Shown one piece after another: positions 1-10,735 of a DNA stretch of 64,000 nt. Positions within the stretch are counted from its first letter, which is position 1. Each line of letters starts with the position of its first letter. The stretch comes from Albugo candida (lineage: Eukaryota; Oomycota; Peronosporomycetes; Albuginales; Albuginaceae): positions 289,434 through 353,433 of the forward strand of contig CAJNAR010000014.1 of the NCBI GenBank assembly GCA_905220665.1. The letters are read 5' to 3'. The notes beneath the pieces were generated by a model. It did no database searches. It was given only the letters and a program-made list of their open reading frames with translations, and had not been told where the DNA came from. The translations under genes and the position numbers were made by a program.

Positions 1-591
1 GCAAACTTTTCAAGGCATTGACGTAATTAGAACGGCTCGTGGCACGACGACAAGATTGCTTGTGCTTTAGTTAGATAGTCGACGGCTCGTATGAGATACC
101 AGTGGATCTTCCAAGCGGTTTGATGGGAGCACTATACCGAATTACTATTATAAGATTTCAAATCCAGGTTATCTAACAAGCAAAACGGTATTAAATGCAC
201 TAGTCTTCGATTGGGTGAGCTTGGTGAAGGAAGTAGCCCTTTTTGCACCCTGCCCCAAAGTTCCAAGTTATATTTGACTGAATAATGGTCATATGAAATC
301 CTCCTTCTGTAAACAGGTGAATAAGAATGATCCTGTTTACACCGCGCATTGAAAACCGTGCATAAAAAAGTAACAGGAAACCGTTCGCTCGTGAACTCTT
401 GAACCTCGTTATGTCTTAATTTTTGTTGATACGAGCTGAAGCATAAAATAATCTGTTTGGGCGATTCTCGCAGGAGTGGAGATTCTTCTGATTGCTAGCA
501 ACCGTCTCTCCTTTTGCATGAGCTTTCACTCAACGTTCCTTTGAAGCTTTATAATGCCAACTGTACATTTCATTGTTGAAGCTGCACGTAT

Positions 592-688
592 TAAACCCTG
601 GTGTTGTTACGACAAACAGGACACAGGGGAAGCGATCTAGAACACGGTGTTTAATATCCAAAAGAAAAGGGATACATTGATTTAGGTC
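592..688 (+). repeat. direct repeat, copy 1 (outside MULE-1)
   Basis: About 95 bp that recurs in the same orientation at 3172-3264. Shared words include GGACACAGGGGAAGCGATCT here against CGACACAAGGGAAGCGAGCT there. This copy lies just outside the left terminal repeat of MULE-1, the other just after the transposase stop. It may be the 3' remnant of a second element of the same family. Confidence 0.6.
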
Positions 689-703
689 ACTGCTTAATAA
701 ACA

Positions 704-800
704 CCTCCCTTTGCTATTTGTACACCCCATCCTGATTAATTGCCAATTGAAAGCCGGAAAACTTCCTCGCGTCGCGAAACTGTTCTGACGCGTAATTCCT
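704..800 (+). repeat. MULE-1 left terminal inverted repeat
   Basis: Reverse-complement match to 3631-3716. The best conserved block is CTTTGCTATTTGTACACCCC at 709-729, followed by a diverged spacer and a second conserved block around 755-790. Confidence 0.75.
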
Positions 801-1675
801 CCTGTTACGAATCTGTTCGAGAGCGTAAAATGTTCTTTTCACCTCGGTTTTCACCTCTGTTTCAACTCTGTTCTTACCTCTGTGTTTACCTACCCTCTAT
901 GCCACTAGAAGCACCACTTTCAGCGCAGTATGCCTCCTTGGAAATTGCCGAAGTTTCTGTGCAGGAGTTTGCTAAAAGTCAGGGCTATGCCACGGCGCGT
1001 TCGTGCTCCAAAAAACCAAATCAGGAACAGACATCAGAATTTTGACTGAAGTGCGCACACGGGCGGGGGGGGACGTATAAGAGGAGCGGTCAAGGCCAGC
1101 GAAAAACATCTTCCATACGTACAGGTTGCCTATGGGAGGCAACCATAGTGAGACTAGGACATCTGAAAAGTGCAGTGTGGCAACTGGATGTAGTTAACCT
1201 GCCCATCAAGGTCATAGTGCAACGGATAATCTACCCGCGTACCCAGTTCACCGAATGTCAAGTGCAGAACAGCAGCAATCATTAGCTAACATGTCACGGG
1301 CAGGAGCAATACCAAGGGTAAGACTGACTAGTCTGCGACAAGCACACCAAGATTGTTTGGCAATTGGGAAGGACATGTATGATGTAAAACAAAAATTAGG
1401 TAGACCACAATTGTCAGCAATAACGAATATGTTGGACAATGAACACCCTGCTGACTATCTTTCACTTAGGTGCGTACCAATGCTTTGGACGGCCATCGCC
1501 CAATTGAAGCTCTTTTGAGCCTTTTGAATAAAGAGAATGTTCATCACAAGGAAAGATGTGACTACGCCGGAAGTTTACGTCGCTTGTCCATTGCAACTAA
1601 ATCTAGTGAATATGTGGCAAAAGAATTCACATTTAGTTCAATCTTTGTGATGGATTCTACTCACAAGACCAACAG

Positions 1676-1739
1676 GTAATGGTGCATTGTGCCGCGTTCA
1701 ATCTTAAATCAGATGTTCTATTTAATATTTCTCAATTAG
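1676..1739 (+). other. intron in MULE-1 transposase
   Basis: 64 bp, GT...AG. Joining AACAG to ATGTAAAATG restores THKTN-R-CKMPLL, which is continuous in the intronless relative at 8.2 kb (TYKTNKCKIPLL). The frame match on both sides supports real splicing in the ancestral gene. Confidence 0.7.
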
Positions 1740-2513
1740 ATGTAAAATGCCGTTACTGCACATTGTTGGCGTTACTCCCACAAATCAGACGAATTTACTT
1801 GCCTTTTGCTTTCTATCGGAAGAGTGCGAAAATGATTATGCATGGGCTTTAGTGGATTTCAGCATGTGTTTGAGTCAGTTCTCACTTCTGTAACTTTCTT
1901 TTCTTTTTATTTTAGTATCCAGTCAATTAGGTATTGATACTTTCTTCCGTTTGCACTGTTATAATTGATCGTGAACTCTCGTTGATGACAGCTGTGCGCC
2001 GCATTCTCCCCCACGCTGGATTAGATATATGCCTATGGCATATAAAAAAGAACATTCTGGCGAAGACAAAAGGTAATTTTAGTTCAAAAGAGGAATGCGA
2101 TGAATTTTTTTTTGCAGAAGTGGACAAAGTTATGCTCAGAAAAAAACAAAAGATCATGCATCTGCTTAGAGAAAAATAGGAGAAAGCGTTCCTGTGACCG
2201 TCTCGCAATATGTGCAATCTACTTGGCTACCACACCGGGAACGTTTTGTTGTGACGTGGACAAGAAGCAACGTCCATTCTGGTCACAATGCCACATCCAG
2301 GCTTGAAGGAAGTCACAGCTACTTCGAACAATGGATCGCTGTATCCACCTCCGAGATTCATGAAGTTTACAGGAAAATGGTTTTATCTGCGGAGGCGCAG
2401 TGCAGAAAAATTAGCAGATGCATTGCCTTAGAAAGTATGCAAACCCCATACGATTGCGCATCACCATTTTGGGCAAACGTTTTGCGGAAGGTGTCCAAGT
2501 ACTCCTTAAGAAA

Positions 2514-2594
2514 GTAGGTTACCATTCCTTTTGCTTTTGAGGATGCTATGACTACTGATGGACTTAAACTTGTTTGCTGGTCTGTTTCGTTTAG
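2514..2594 (+). other. intron in MULE-1 transposase
   Basis: 81 bp, GTAGGT...TTTAG, phase 0. It joins KYSLRK to VHQQYEISIFPED and leads in frame to the GLPCKHDL motif. Without splicing the frame stops at once. Confidence 0.65.
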
Positions 2595-3171
2595 GTCCAC
2601 CAGCAGTATGAGATCTCAATTTTTCCGGAAGATTTATCACCTCGAATCAGAACTTTTAGAGAAACAATGGGTCTTCCTTGCAAGCATGATTTACGCAAAG
2701 TTTTACGGACCAATTCCCTTTTAAAAATGTCTCACTTTAACAAACACTGGTGGTTGCAGCGGCCTCGTCCAGTGGAATACAGCAAGAGGTATATGATTTT
2801 CTGAGGTGATCAGACGGTTGAAAAGGCTCCACCAGGCGATGAGTCCACACCAGCAGATCCTTTTGACTGCTGTCCTTGGTTCACTGGACAATCCCAAAAC
2901 TTGTCTGGTCCAAGAACCAGCTATTCTACGTACTCGTGGACGCCCGATAGGATCTAGATCTTCCACTAGGCGAGATCCATCTTTTGTTTAGCATGCTGAA
3001 AGTCAACCTTAACCCCAGCAGAAATGTAGCCAGTGCAAGAGAGTAGGGCATGATAGACGGACATGTCCCCAATCCTTGTCTTGTGCGTCTTTGGTATAGT
3101 TGATTCATGCATGTCCTATGTTGCGAATAAATAAAAAAAAGTTCTATAAAGAACGGGGTGCTTCCAGTTTT

Positions 3172-3264
3172 TAAACGCTGGTGCTGTTACAACAGACACG
3201 ACACAAGGGAAGCGAGCTAGAATACGGTCTGTAGTTTCCAAATGAAACGTGATGTATCGATTTT
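3172..3264 (+). repeat. direct repeat, copy 2 (inside MULE-1)
   Basis: Partner of 592-688, same orientation, lying between the transposase stop and the SINE fragment. Confidence 0.6.
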
Positions 3265-3291
3265 TACTTTTTCTTCAGCTAGCTACGAGAA

Positions 3292-3512
3292 TCCTCGCTA
3301 CTGCCGGAGGTCGTTAGTTCGAATTCCGGCAGTGTGGGCAGCGTTTTGAGCCCACCCAAGCAATGAGCTTGGAAAATATCTGCCACCCTAGATTTGAAGT
3401 CAGACTTAAGTGATATTCACACGGTCAGGGGATCATGATAGAATAGGGAAGGTAGCTAAAGAACCAGATAGTCAGTGTAATGAAATCCTTGACAGAGTAA
3501 GAAAAATACAAC
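3292..3512 (+). mobile_element. tRNA-derived SINE, 5'-truncated copy
   Basis: Closely matches the complete SINE at 43528-43770 from the TGCCGGAGGTCGTTAG block to the CCTTGACAGAGTAAG 3' end. The B box is visible (TTAGTTCGAATTCC). The left part with the A box is missing or replaced. The 3' end runs into AAAAATACAAC. It lies inside MULE-1, so it either inserted there or was carried with it. Confidence 0.75.
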
Positions 3513-3630
3513 AATGTTATGTAGTCGACGCATTTTCACATGGCCTCGACATCATTTCTTCAACATGTTCCACTTTCAATATCAGTGGCGTAGCGCGTAG
3601 TTGAAAACAGAGGTGAAACAGTTATTTACA

Positions 3631-3722
3631 CGTTCGAACAGTTCCGCGACGCAAGGAAGTTTTCCAGGCTTTTAATTGGCTATTAATGATGGGGTGTACA
3701 AATAGCAAAGGTGGGGGGGGGA
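3631..3722 (-). repeat. MULE-1 right terminal inverted repeat
   Basis: Reverse complement of the left repeat. It ends in GGGGTGTACAAATAGCAAAG and then a long G run (3712-3721) that may be part of the terminus or a later slippage. Confidence 0.7.
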
Positions 3723-3740
3723 TGTACATATAACAGCGGC

Positions 3741-4556
3741 CTTAAATTATGAGAATTGCTATTTACACCCACCACGTGACTTTGTAACCAATAAGATTAC
3801 GCGTTATTTCCAATCAACTTTAAGCAATCAGATTACGGCGGTATTCCCACCCCACTGTTTCAAGATATGGCTACAGTGTCACAGTCCTGCATGCCGATCG
3901 AAGGTATCTGAACTCATAGTTGCGCACCTTTTTATGATCCCAATGATAAATCAACCATCTTTCTCATGCTTTTCCTTGTACCGCGCCGTTAGCAGACAGT
4001 AAAGTACGCATTTACGGATTGCCATCATCTGTCGTCTGAATACTACATCTTGCGAGAAAGTTTTTGGAAGTTAAAAGTACGTTTAGTCTGAGAATTGGAA
4101 TAATTACGACAGCGATCTTTGCCCGTAATTTATTCTAACAGGAGCAAAAAAAAAATCTGTAATACAATTGTAACTTGTTTAAGCTGGTGTTCAAGCGCAC
4201 AGAAGCCCTACGATTATACTGTTATGGCATGAGCTATCGTTTCTAGATGTTGCACGTACCTGTTTTCAGTGGATCAAGCATCTTTATACCGCTATACCGG
4301 TTGTATGCAGCACGTTTGCGGTAGCTTTTTACAAGCAGAATTCTTTGAACTGAAAAGGGTACTATAAATTATCCATTACGGATGCGACACGGATAGCTGA
4401 TTTTCAATACTCTCCGAGTAACGCCCTTCATGGCAGCTAATATACATTCACGGTTGGTCTACCAGTCAGCACTTTTGAAAGAAGTACCGCCACTATGAAA
4501 AGGTGGGTGGAAATAGTAAAAAAGTGGGTGGAAATATCACTTCCCTAAATTATTAC
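3741..4556. repeat. MITE-like element with short imperfect inverted ends
   Basis: No gene is visible here. The ends carry a roughly 30-bp imperfect inverted repeat: ATTTACACCCACC at 3761-3773 against GGTGGGTGGAAAT at 4502-4514, the latter repeated at 4524-4535. A related AAATTATTACTC word occurs at the ends of the MITEs near 21.9 and 22.5 kb. The interior contains no conserved frame. A palindrome-ended non-autonomous DNA element is the best reading. Confidence 0.4.
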
Positions 4557-4728
4557 TCTGGCAACTTTTTCTTTTTTGAAAACAACATAAAATATTTTTA
4601 CATTGCTAACTGTTGGCAGGTGAGCGAAGATGCGGTGTCCAGGAAATTGCCAAAACTTGGGTTTTATTTTTTCGAAAAATAAAATCTTAATTAATCGTTT
4701 GAACTAAGTTCCAAGTGCGACTAGAAAC

Positions 4729-7700
4729 CTAAAACACATTGTTAAGCTCTTTCCATACTCCTTCCTTTCCGGTTGCACTTGAAGTTGTGTCATCTTCAAC
4801 TTGCATTGTTCGATCCCTAAATTGCCATAACTCCCTTAGCTGAAGAAATCGTGGCGTCGAAAATGCCTTCGTCTTCAAGTCGGCCATCATCTTCGACGTA
4901 TGTACGTACCTTGGTGCGATAATTTTTCTGACCATGTTAGCTCTGACAAATTTTAATCGGACGCCGATATGTTTTGCCTTGATTGAAGTAGCTTCGTTGA
5001 GAAATTGATTGATAGCCTCCTGGTTATCCATACACGATATCATTGACTCCTTCACTTTGACTTTCAACTCGCTGAATAATTCCTTTGCTCCAAGTAATTC
5101 CTGCGATGCCTTCGATGCTGCTACAAACTCTGCTTCCATCGTCGATGATGCTACTGAGTGCTGCTTCTTGCATGACCAGCTGATAGTCATTCCATGCAAA
5201 GGGAATGCTGTACCAGATATGCTCTTTCTCGTTTCATCATCTGCTGCGTAATCAGCATCCGAAAAGGCTTCCAGAGTGACTTCTCTGGCATTCGTGCATA
5301 CTTCACCACTCTGACAATTAACGACCAATCGGCTGTTGTTGGTGCATAAGTACGTCTCGTCAGCTTATGCACAGTGAAATTATAATCTGGACGCGTGCAG
5401 CGTGCAATCCACAAAAGGCTGCCCGCCAAAGACTGGAACTTCTTGATAGTTGGCTTTTTGATTGAACGCATCCCCAGGCAGTCCGAGTTTGATATTGTAC
5501 TATCACTGTAGTTCTGATCGATAGGCGTGAGAACCGGATGCGCTTCATCCATTCCCATTTTCATTATTACTTCGCATATAGACGATTCCTTATCCAAATA
5601 GTATCCATCTTCATCGCTGTAGCGAACTCGCATGACCAAAAACTTGCTGACGAGTCCGAGATTCTTGATTGAAAGACTTGAAAGACTATCAAATGTAGAC
5701 TCAATTCTCGAAAAAGCTTTCCCCGTTATCAGTGTATCGTCGACATATACTCCCAAAACCGTAATTCCTTTTGTGCCTTGGTCGTAATATAAACATGAGT
5801 CTGTTAGATTTTTTTTGAAACCTGCATCGCTAAGCTTCTCATGCAATAGGTGACTCCGTAGACGTCCTGCATATTTCAACCCATATATGCTCTTCTGTAA
5901 GCGTAGTACCACTTGATCACGACTCGTAACACCCAGTTCGTCCAGCTTGGATGTCGATATTTCCATTCCTTGAGGCACGAGCAAATACAGGTCCAAGTTC
6001 TTTTCCGTTAAGGTCTTCACGTACGCCTTAGGTACGTCACCATGCCTTGCTGGCATTCCTCAGATCCTTTCTAAAGGTAGTGTGATCTTTGCTGTTCCTA
6101 AATACATGACTGCTGTAAATGTCATGTCATAGTTGACTTCGAATACTTGTTCGTTCCCGCAGGTAACCAATTTAGCCTTAAAGGGTTCCAGATTGCCGTT
6201 TGCGTCTGTTTTTCCCTTGAATACCCACTTCGTATGTAAGGCTTTGATATCGTTGGTTCTTGGTACGATGTTCCATGTTCTGTTGTCCACAAGTGAGGCT
6301 AGTTCTGCGTCTGCAGCCTCCTTCCATTCGACATGCTTCGCTGACTTTATTGCTTGATTGTACGTCTTCGGATCCGACTCAAGCAGCACTGACACGATAT
6401 CTTGAGACAAAGCTTTCCTTCCTTGGTTTCTGGTAACCATCTTACTTCTTGGATCTTTCTTGATCAGATCCGATCGCGGCCTTGCGGCTGTTGTGATTGA
6501 TTTCCTTCAAACGTTGGTATTCTTATGAGGTTTCACGTCTACTTCTATCAAATCCTGTTGACGTCCCTTGAAATTTCCAATCTATTTGCGCCTTCCATTG
6601 TTGACTTAATTTGAGATGTGTTGAGTGATAATGGCAGCCTTTGATTTGGGAAAATACACTTTGTATCCTTTGCTTTCATCTAATTTTCTGATAACTATGC
6701 CTTCTTTACTTCGCTTTGCGAGAGACTTTTTACCAGTTCGCATTCCAACCGAACAAGGTGAGCCGAATGTTACGACATCAGCAAGACTTGTATCCTTCCC
6801 AGTCAAAACCTTCTAGGGGATCGTCTTCCTTTATTCGCTTTGATTGGGCTTCTATTAACGATATATGTCGCATATCAGTGGCATCTCCCCAAAAATATAA
6901 CATAGAGCTCCCAAATATAATAGAACGCACCCCTGTCCTATGCATTCGTTTAGTTTCCCATTCGATGCTTGGTTTTCGGCCTCACTGATTTGTCTTCGCA
7001 CTCCCTCTTCTTTGCAAAAAAATGTCCCCATTTCTGTACTCAGCGCCGCCATCTGTTCGTAGAACATGAATCTTGCAATCAAATCGTTTTTCGAAGTAAG
7101 TCAAGAAGTCTTGAAACTTCATTGTTGCTTCATTCTTAGTCTTGGCCAAGAAAACCCGACAACACTTCGACTTGTAGTCGATAAAATTGACCAAATTTCG
7201 GATCCACGTCGGTCTTGAGGCGTGATCGGACCCTTCAAATCCACTGCATATTACTCCACCGATTCTTTCCGTTGGTGAGTTTATACCGGTATCTTTCCGA
7301 GTGTCTGTTCTTTGTTTGCTTGCTTTATGCGCAAGTAAGGCATTTCAGTCGCCGATGGTCATCAATCTCGATCCCTGATTCCGGAAGCTTCGCTATACGC
7401 TCAATAGTATCGTAGTTTAGATGACCAAATCGTTGATGGAAGTGTAGAAGACTTACCGTCTGCTTGTTTGCGTCATCCACGGACTCAATTGAAGAGAGTA
7501 TATCCATAACACTGGATACGCGTTCCCGGCCTTCTGTTTCGATAACGAGAACGTTTTGACCATATTCACTTCGAAGACGATCGCACTATCAGCAGTACGT
7601 CGGACTACTCTCGATCCATCTTCTCGATGCGCCAATTTGCATCCTTTAGCTTCCAACTTTCCATACCAGAAAATATTCCAAGGGAGGTGTTCCGAATGTT

Positions 7701-7775
7701 GCACTTCGTTCAATAGAACATTCCTCGGTAATCCGTTGACTGTTGCGCTAAAATATATAAACGCGATGTAAAATG
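4729..7775 (-). pseudogene. copia-1: Ty1/copia polyprotein, 5'-truncated and frameshifted
   Basis: Minus-strand retrotransposon polyprotein that would encode integrase, reverse transcriptase and RNase H. In order: gag-pre-integrase domain (HFHQRFGHLNYDTIERI, about 7450-7390); integrase with RTDGGAEY (about 7060) and a C-terminal GYKVYFPKS block (about 6650); reverse transcriptase beginning near 6330 with HTKWVFKGK (about 6220), SIYGLKYAG (5890) and catalytic YVDD (5740); RNase H with SDADYAAD (5255) and SVASSTMEAEF (5155), ending at 4729. Frames change near 6058, 5250-5190 and in the integrase. Gag, protease and both LTRs were not found, so the copy is truncated at about 7775 and dead. Confidence 0.85.
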
Positions 7776-8068
7776 GAGATTGCTTGTGAAAAATGGTCAA
7801 CATAACCATAAGCAATGAAAAGATATGGCTGGGCATCCAATGGCACGAAGGCTTAATATTGATGCAAAAACTACAATTAAAAGGTGCCTTTAATCTGGAG
7901 CTAAGCCTGGCGGGGCGAGAAAAGCTCTTGAAATGCACGATTCATTAAATAGAGCTAGCATGAGGGACATCTACAATGAAAAGGTTAAGTCACGAATCAG
8001 GCTTAGAAATTTGTGTACTTGAAAGTGTTAAAATTTGATTTTATTCTAATCCTTTCACTTTCCAGGCT
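7776..8068. other. stretch without recognised gene
   Basis: Between the copia-1 break and the MULE-3 homology. Short open frames on both strands show no recognisable motif. The TTTCCAG just before 8072 could be a former splice acceptor of the MULE-3 gene. Confidence 0.4.
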
Positions 8069-9250
8069 AAGATGCAAAATCAGTCCCTCAATGACGGAAC
8101 ACAAATCGCAGCACTACTTGAGGAGCTCAAGGAAGACCATTACAGCTATCCAACCCAATGCGGCAACGAAAACAATCGGACGCACCTTTTTTGCCAATCT
8201 TATGTCTATCAAATTGAGACAACGCTTTACTTTTGTTTTCTTCTTGGAGTGCACATACAAGACAAACAAATGTAAAATACCCCTGCTCCATGCTGTTGGG
8301 TTTACTTGCCTTAATTCAACATTCTCATCATCCTCTAAATTCCTACCGAAGGAGCATCAGGAGGACTTCATCTGGTCGCTCAACCAGATCAAAAGTATCT
8401 ATAATAGGATTTCCTCTCCGAAGCTCATAATCACAGATCGCGGGCTTGCGCTAGTAAGAGCTGTATAGGAAGTACTCCCAACAAGCAAGCATCTCTTTTG
8501 TCGTTGGCATATTGAAAAAATGTGCCGGCAAACTGTAAGAGTGGATTCGGAACTTCAAAAGAATTTGATGATTTATCAGAGATTGATCACATGTATGTAA
8601 TTTTATCAGTATCTGATTACAAGAACCATTCTTATAGTTGCAGAACAGCAGAAATTCTGGAACTCTTACTAGCTCATGGGAAAAGATGAAAATAAAGTAT
8701 GACACAAAGCCAGATTTATTGTTGTACTTGAAAAAGACATGGCTTGTGCACAAGAAAACGATTTGTGGCAGCATGGACATGGTTTTATCCCCACTTCGGG
8801 AATATTATACATCACGAGTCGAAGGAGCAAATGCCGCAATCAAAAGATGTTTTGAGGTCTCAACAATGGATCTAGGCGATGTAAGAGCCAAGCTAACTCA
8901 TTTCTACAGCAGCAAGAGAGGGAATTTTGGATAGCAGTTGCAGCAGCAGAAACTCGAGTTTGCCATGATCTGAATGACAAGATATATAATGGTGTAGTGC
9001 GTAAGGTGTCTCCCTTTTCTTAAGGAGGATCTAATCTGCCTGGCAACATGGAAGGAACTTGCATGTATGATTTTGTAGCATTTTATGGTCTAACCTGCAG
9101 GCACTTACTTTCCAAAAACTATCGATACCAAGGATTGAACTCCAGTGAACAAAAGAAAATGAAGGCTCAACTTATGCAGATGGCAACCCAGAGATCAAAA
9201 GCACCAAATTCCCCCATACAATAGTTCAGCAGCGAGGAAGACTAGCAGGA
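8069..9250 (+). pseudogene. MULE-3: Mutator-like transposase pseudogene
   Basis: Degenerate MULE transposase core. Readable in order: a segment starting at 8072 with NDGTQIAALLEELKED; first acidic region FFLECTYKTNKCKIPLLHAVG (about 8230-8300); LIITDRGLALV (about 8430), where the usual DRE reads DRG; an in-frame TAG at 8464-8466 followed by FCRWHIEK (about 8495); YYTSRVEGANAAIKR (about 8805-8850). Beyond 8930 the frame breaks repeatedly. Compared with MULE-1, the intron after TYKTN is absent here. The loss of glutamate in the DRE motif, the stop and the frameshifts make it inactive. No terminal repeats were identified. Confidence 0.75.
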
Positions 9251-9477
9251 TCATAGCAGCTTTTCTAGATTGACACTTTCATAAAACGGGACCTGTCAGC
9301 ATTTGAGCATCAGAAACACGGAAAATATAGTTGCAGCGATTTCGGAAAAAATCCACCATAACAAGCGGTCTTGCACAGTTCCAGTTTCGAACTCAGATCC
9401 AGGACAAGCTTTAGCGAAAAACTAGATATTTTTCCCTCACAGAACGTTTTCAGAATACATTTTGTCTCCAGCGTTGG
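9251..9477. other. stretch without recognised gene
   Basis: No motif recognised. An open frame at 9371-9559 has no recognisable feature and overlaps the MITE edge. Confidence 0.3.
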
Positions 9478-9657
9478 TGTAAAATACCAAATATCTCGAC
9501 TGAAGTTGTGGGAGCAACATTTTAGGGTGTGTTTGGATGTTATTGGTTTAGAAATGTAAAAAAAGCTGTGGGGGTAATAGTAGGGTGATGTGATTTAAAT
9601 TTAAATTAAAAATTTAAGGGTACTGACATCCCGACAACTTTATTTTAATCACTTTTG

Positions 9658-10645
9658 GGAATCGTTATTCTGCACTCACCTTTTCTGTAATCAGCGCTAA
9701 GCCTCCATAAATTAATAGCTTAGTGTCCTCCGATTGGGTAAAATAAGTATAACAGAATAAAAAAATTAAAATTACGGGAATCGTTATTCAGCCCCCACCC
9801 TCCATAAATTATTGACAATTGTAGCCTCTAATTGGTCTGAATAGATGCAACGGAAAAAAATATATATATATCACACTGTTGTCTCCTGCAACTTCAATTT
9901 ACCTGTAAGCCGACGACAGCTACAATGAGCTATCCTTGCGACCATGCTTTTCGTCACCAAGTAATACCGCTGTCTGCTAATGACTTTGATCAGCAATTAT
10001 GGTTGATGCAGCCAATGCCAGTTCATATTGAGGCTAAGACCATGCCAATTAGAATTGAGATAGCATTGAAGAGGATAAATGATGAATATGGGAGTGCTTC
10101 CAATCATCGTAAGCGTGCGCTGCTAGACTATATCGTGGCAGTCCCAAAGACAGTAATTCGCGATCCTGTGCACGTGCGCACGCGAGGTAAGCCATCGATC
10201 TCAACGCAGCGAGTGAGCTCGAAGTTTGAGCATCTTAGCGCTGCTTTGGCTGCTCCTGTGCATCGCCGGAGATGTCGAAAATGCCAAAAGACAGGTCACA
10301 ATGCTAGAACCTGACGTAAAGAAGCAACAGCAGCACCAACAGTACCAGCGACAATGTAGCTGTGGATTTAGATAGAGACTTAGATTAAGTTGTACAAAAT
10401 ATACAGAAACCGAAGTTTTTTTTAGATTTTATTGTTTTCATTTCGTTGCATTTATTCAGATCAAATAGAGGCCACGATTTTCAAAAATTTATGAAGGGTG
10501 GGGGCTGATTAACGATTCCCGTAATTTAATTTTTTTTATTCTCTTATATTTGTTTAAACCAATCGAAGGCCACAATTGCCATAAATTTGTGGAGGCTAAG
10601 TGCTGATTACAGAAAAGGTGAGTGCTGAATAACGATAACCTTATT
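9658..10645 (+). mobile_element. MULE-derived non-autonomous element with long, doubled TIRs
   Basis: Long inverted repeats of about 190 bp: 9658-9850 against 10455-10645. Each arm contains two related modules. The outer one has CACTCACCTTTTCTGTAATC; the inner one has ATCGTTATTCAGCCCCCACC, with its complement at the right inner edge. Between them lies the ORF at 9925-10314, which looks like only the C-terminal end of a MULE transposase. The 48.5 kb region carries a further-deleted relative. No clear target duplication was found at the edges. Confidence 0.65.
9925..10314 (+). CDS. short ORF, MULE C-terminus-like with near-complete zinc knuckle
   Basis: 129 codons from ATG. It contains HVRTRGKPS (about residues 88-96), the counterpart of RTRGRP in MULE transposases, and ends CRKCQKTGHNART, which is a CX2CX4H zinc knuckle cut by TGA exactly where the last cysteine codon (TGT or TGC) is expected. 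The MULE core with its acidic residues is absent, so it cannot be a transposase by itself. It sits alone between the inverted repeats of the mini-element. It could be a leftover of an internal deletion or a small DNA- or RNA-binding protein; nothing in the sequence decides between these. Confidence 0.45.
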   Translation: MSYPCDHAFRHQVIPLSANDFDQQLWLMQPMPVHIEAKTMPIRIEIALKRINDEYGSASNHRKRALLDYIVAVPKTVIRDPVHVRTRGKPSISTQRVSSKFEHLSAALAAPVHRRRCRKCQKTGHNART

Positions 10646-10735
10646 GTAAATTACACCATGCCGACTTAAATCATTATTCCCACAACTTCTTTGTAACAAT
10701 AAATAATGGGTATGGTGCAACTCCCCTATAATCAA

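Larger units (their letters stand above)
830..3099 (+). pseudogene. MULE transposase (FAR1-like N-terminus, zinc knuckle), degenerate, with introns
   Basis: A Mutator-like transposase would bind the terminal repeats and cut and paste the element. Readable parts in order: a FAR1-type DNA-binding segment (RKTSSIRTGC at about 1100-1135); a linker (AYPVHRMSSAEQQQ, 1240-1275); the MULE core with first acidic site FVMDSTHKTN (1640-1675) continuing as CKMPLLHIVGVTPTNQT; VIIDREL near 1960 with CLWHIKKNI near 2030; ATSRLEGSHS near 2300; a SWIM-like GLPCKHDL near 2680; RTRGRP near 2935; and a CX2CX4HX4C zinc knuckle (CSQCKRVGHDRRTC) near 3025-3070. Two introns fit well: 1676-1739 (GTAATG...TTAG) and 2514-2594 (GTAGGT...TTAG). 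A third near 1400-1468 is possible. An in-frame TGA near 1042 and frameshifts near 1205 and 2180 break it. The start is not resolved. Confidence 0.75.
704..3722 (+). mobile_element. MULE-1, Mutator-like DNA transposon
   Basis: The element is bounded by inverted repeats of about 90 bp (704-800 and 3631-3716) sharing CTTTGCTATTTGTACACCCC and, further in, GGAAAACTTCC followed by GCGTCGCG. Inside is a plus-strand MULE transposase gene with FAR1-like N-terminus, MULE core and zinc knuckle. A tRNA-derived SINE fragment sits between the gene and the right repeat. I could not identify a convincing 9-bp target duplication; the right edge is blurred by a run of G. The inner edges of the repeats are clear, the outer edges uncertain by several bases. 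Confidence 0.75.
9478..10735. repeat. MITE interrupted by a MULE-derived mini-element
   Basis: The outer parts (about 9478-9655 and 10645-10735) match the two halves of the MITE at 21826-22562: ATCCCGACAACTTTATTTTA here against ATCCCGACAACTTTTTTCTT there, and AAATCATTATTCCCACAACT here against AAATTATTACTCTCACAGCT there. The outer ends share GGGGAGTTGCACCATA (reverse complement near 10715-10730). A second element occupies the middle, so this is a nested insertion. Confidence 0.55.
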
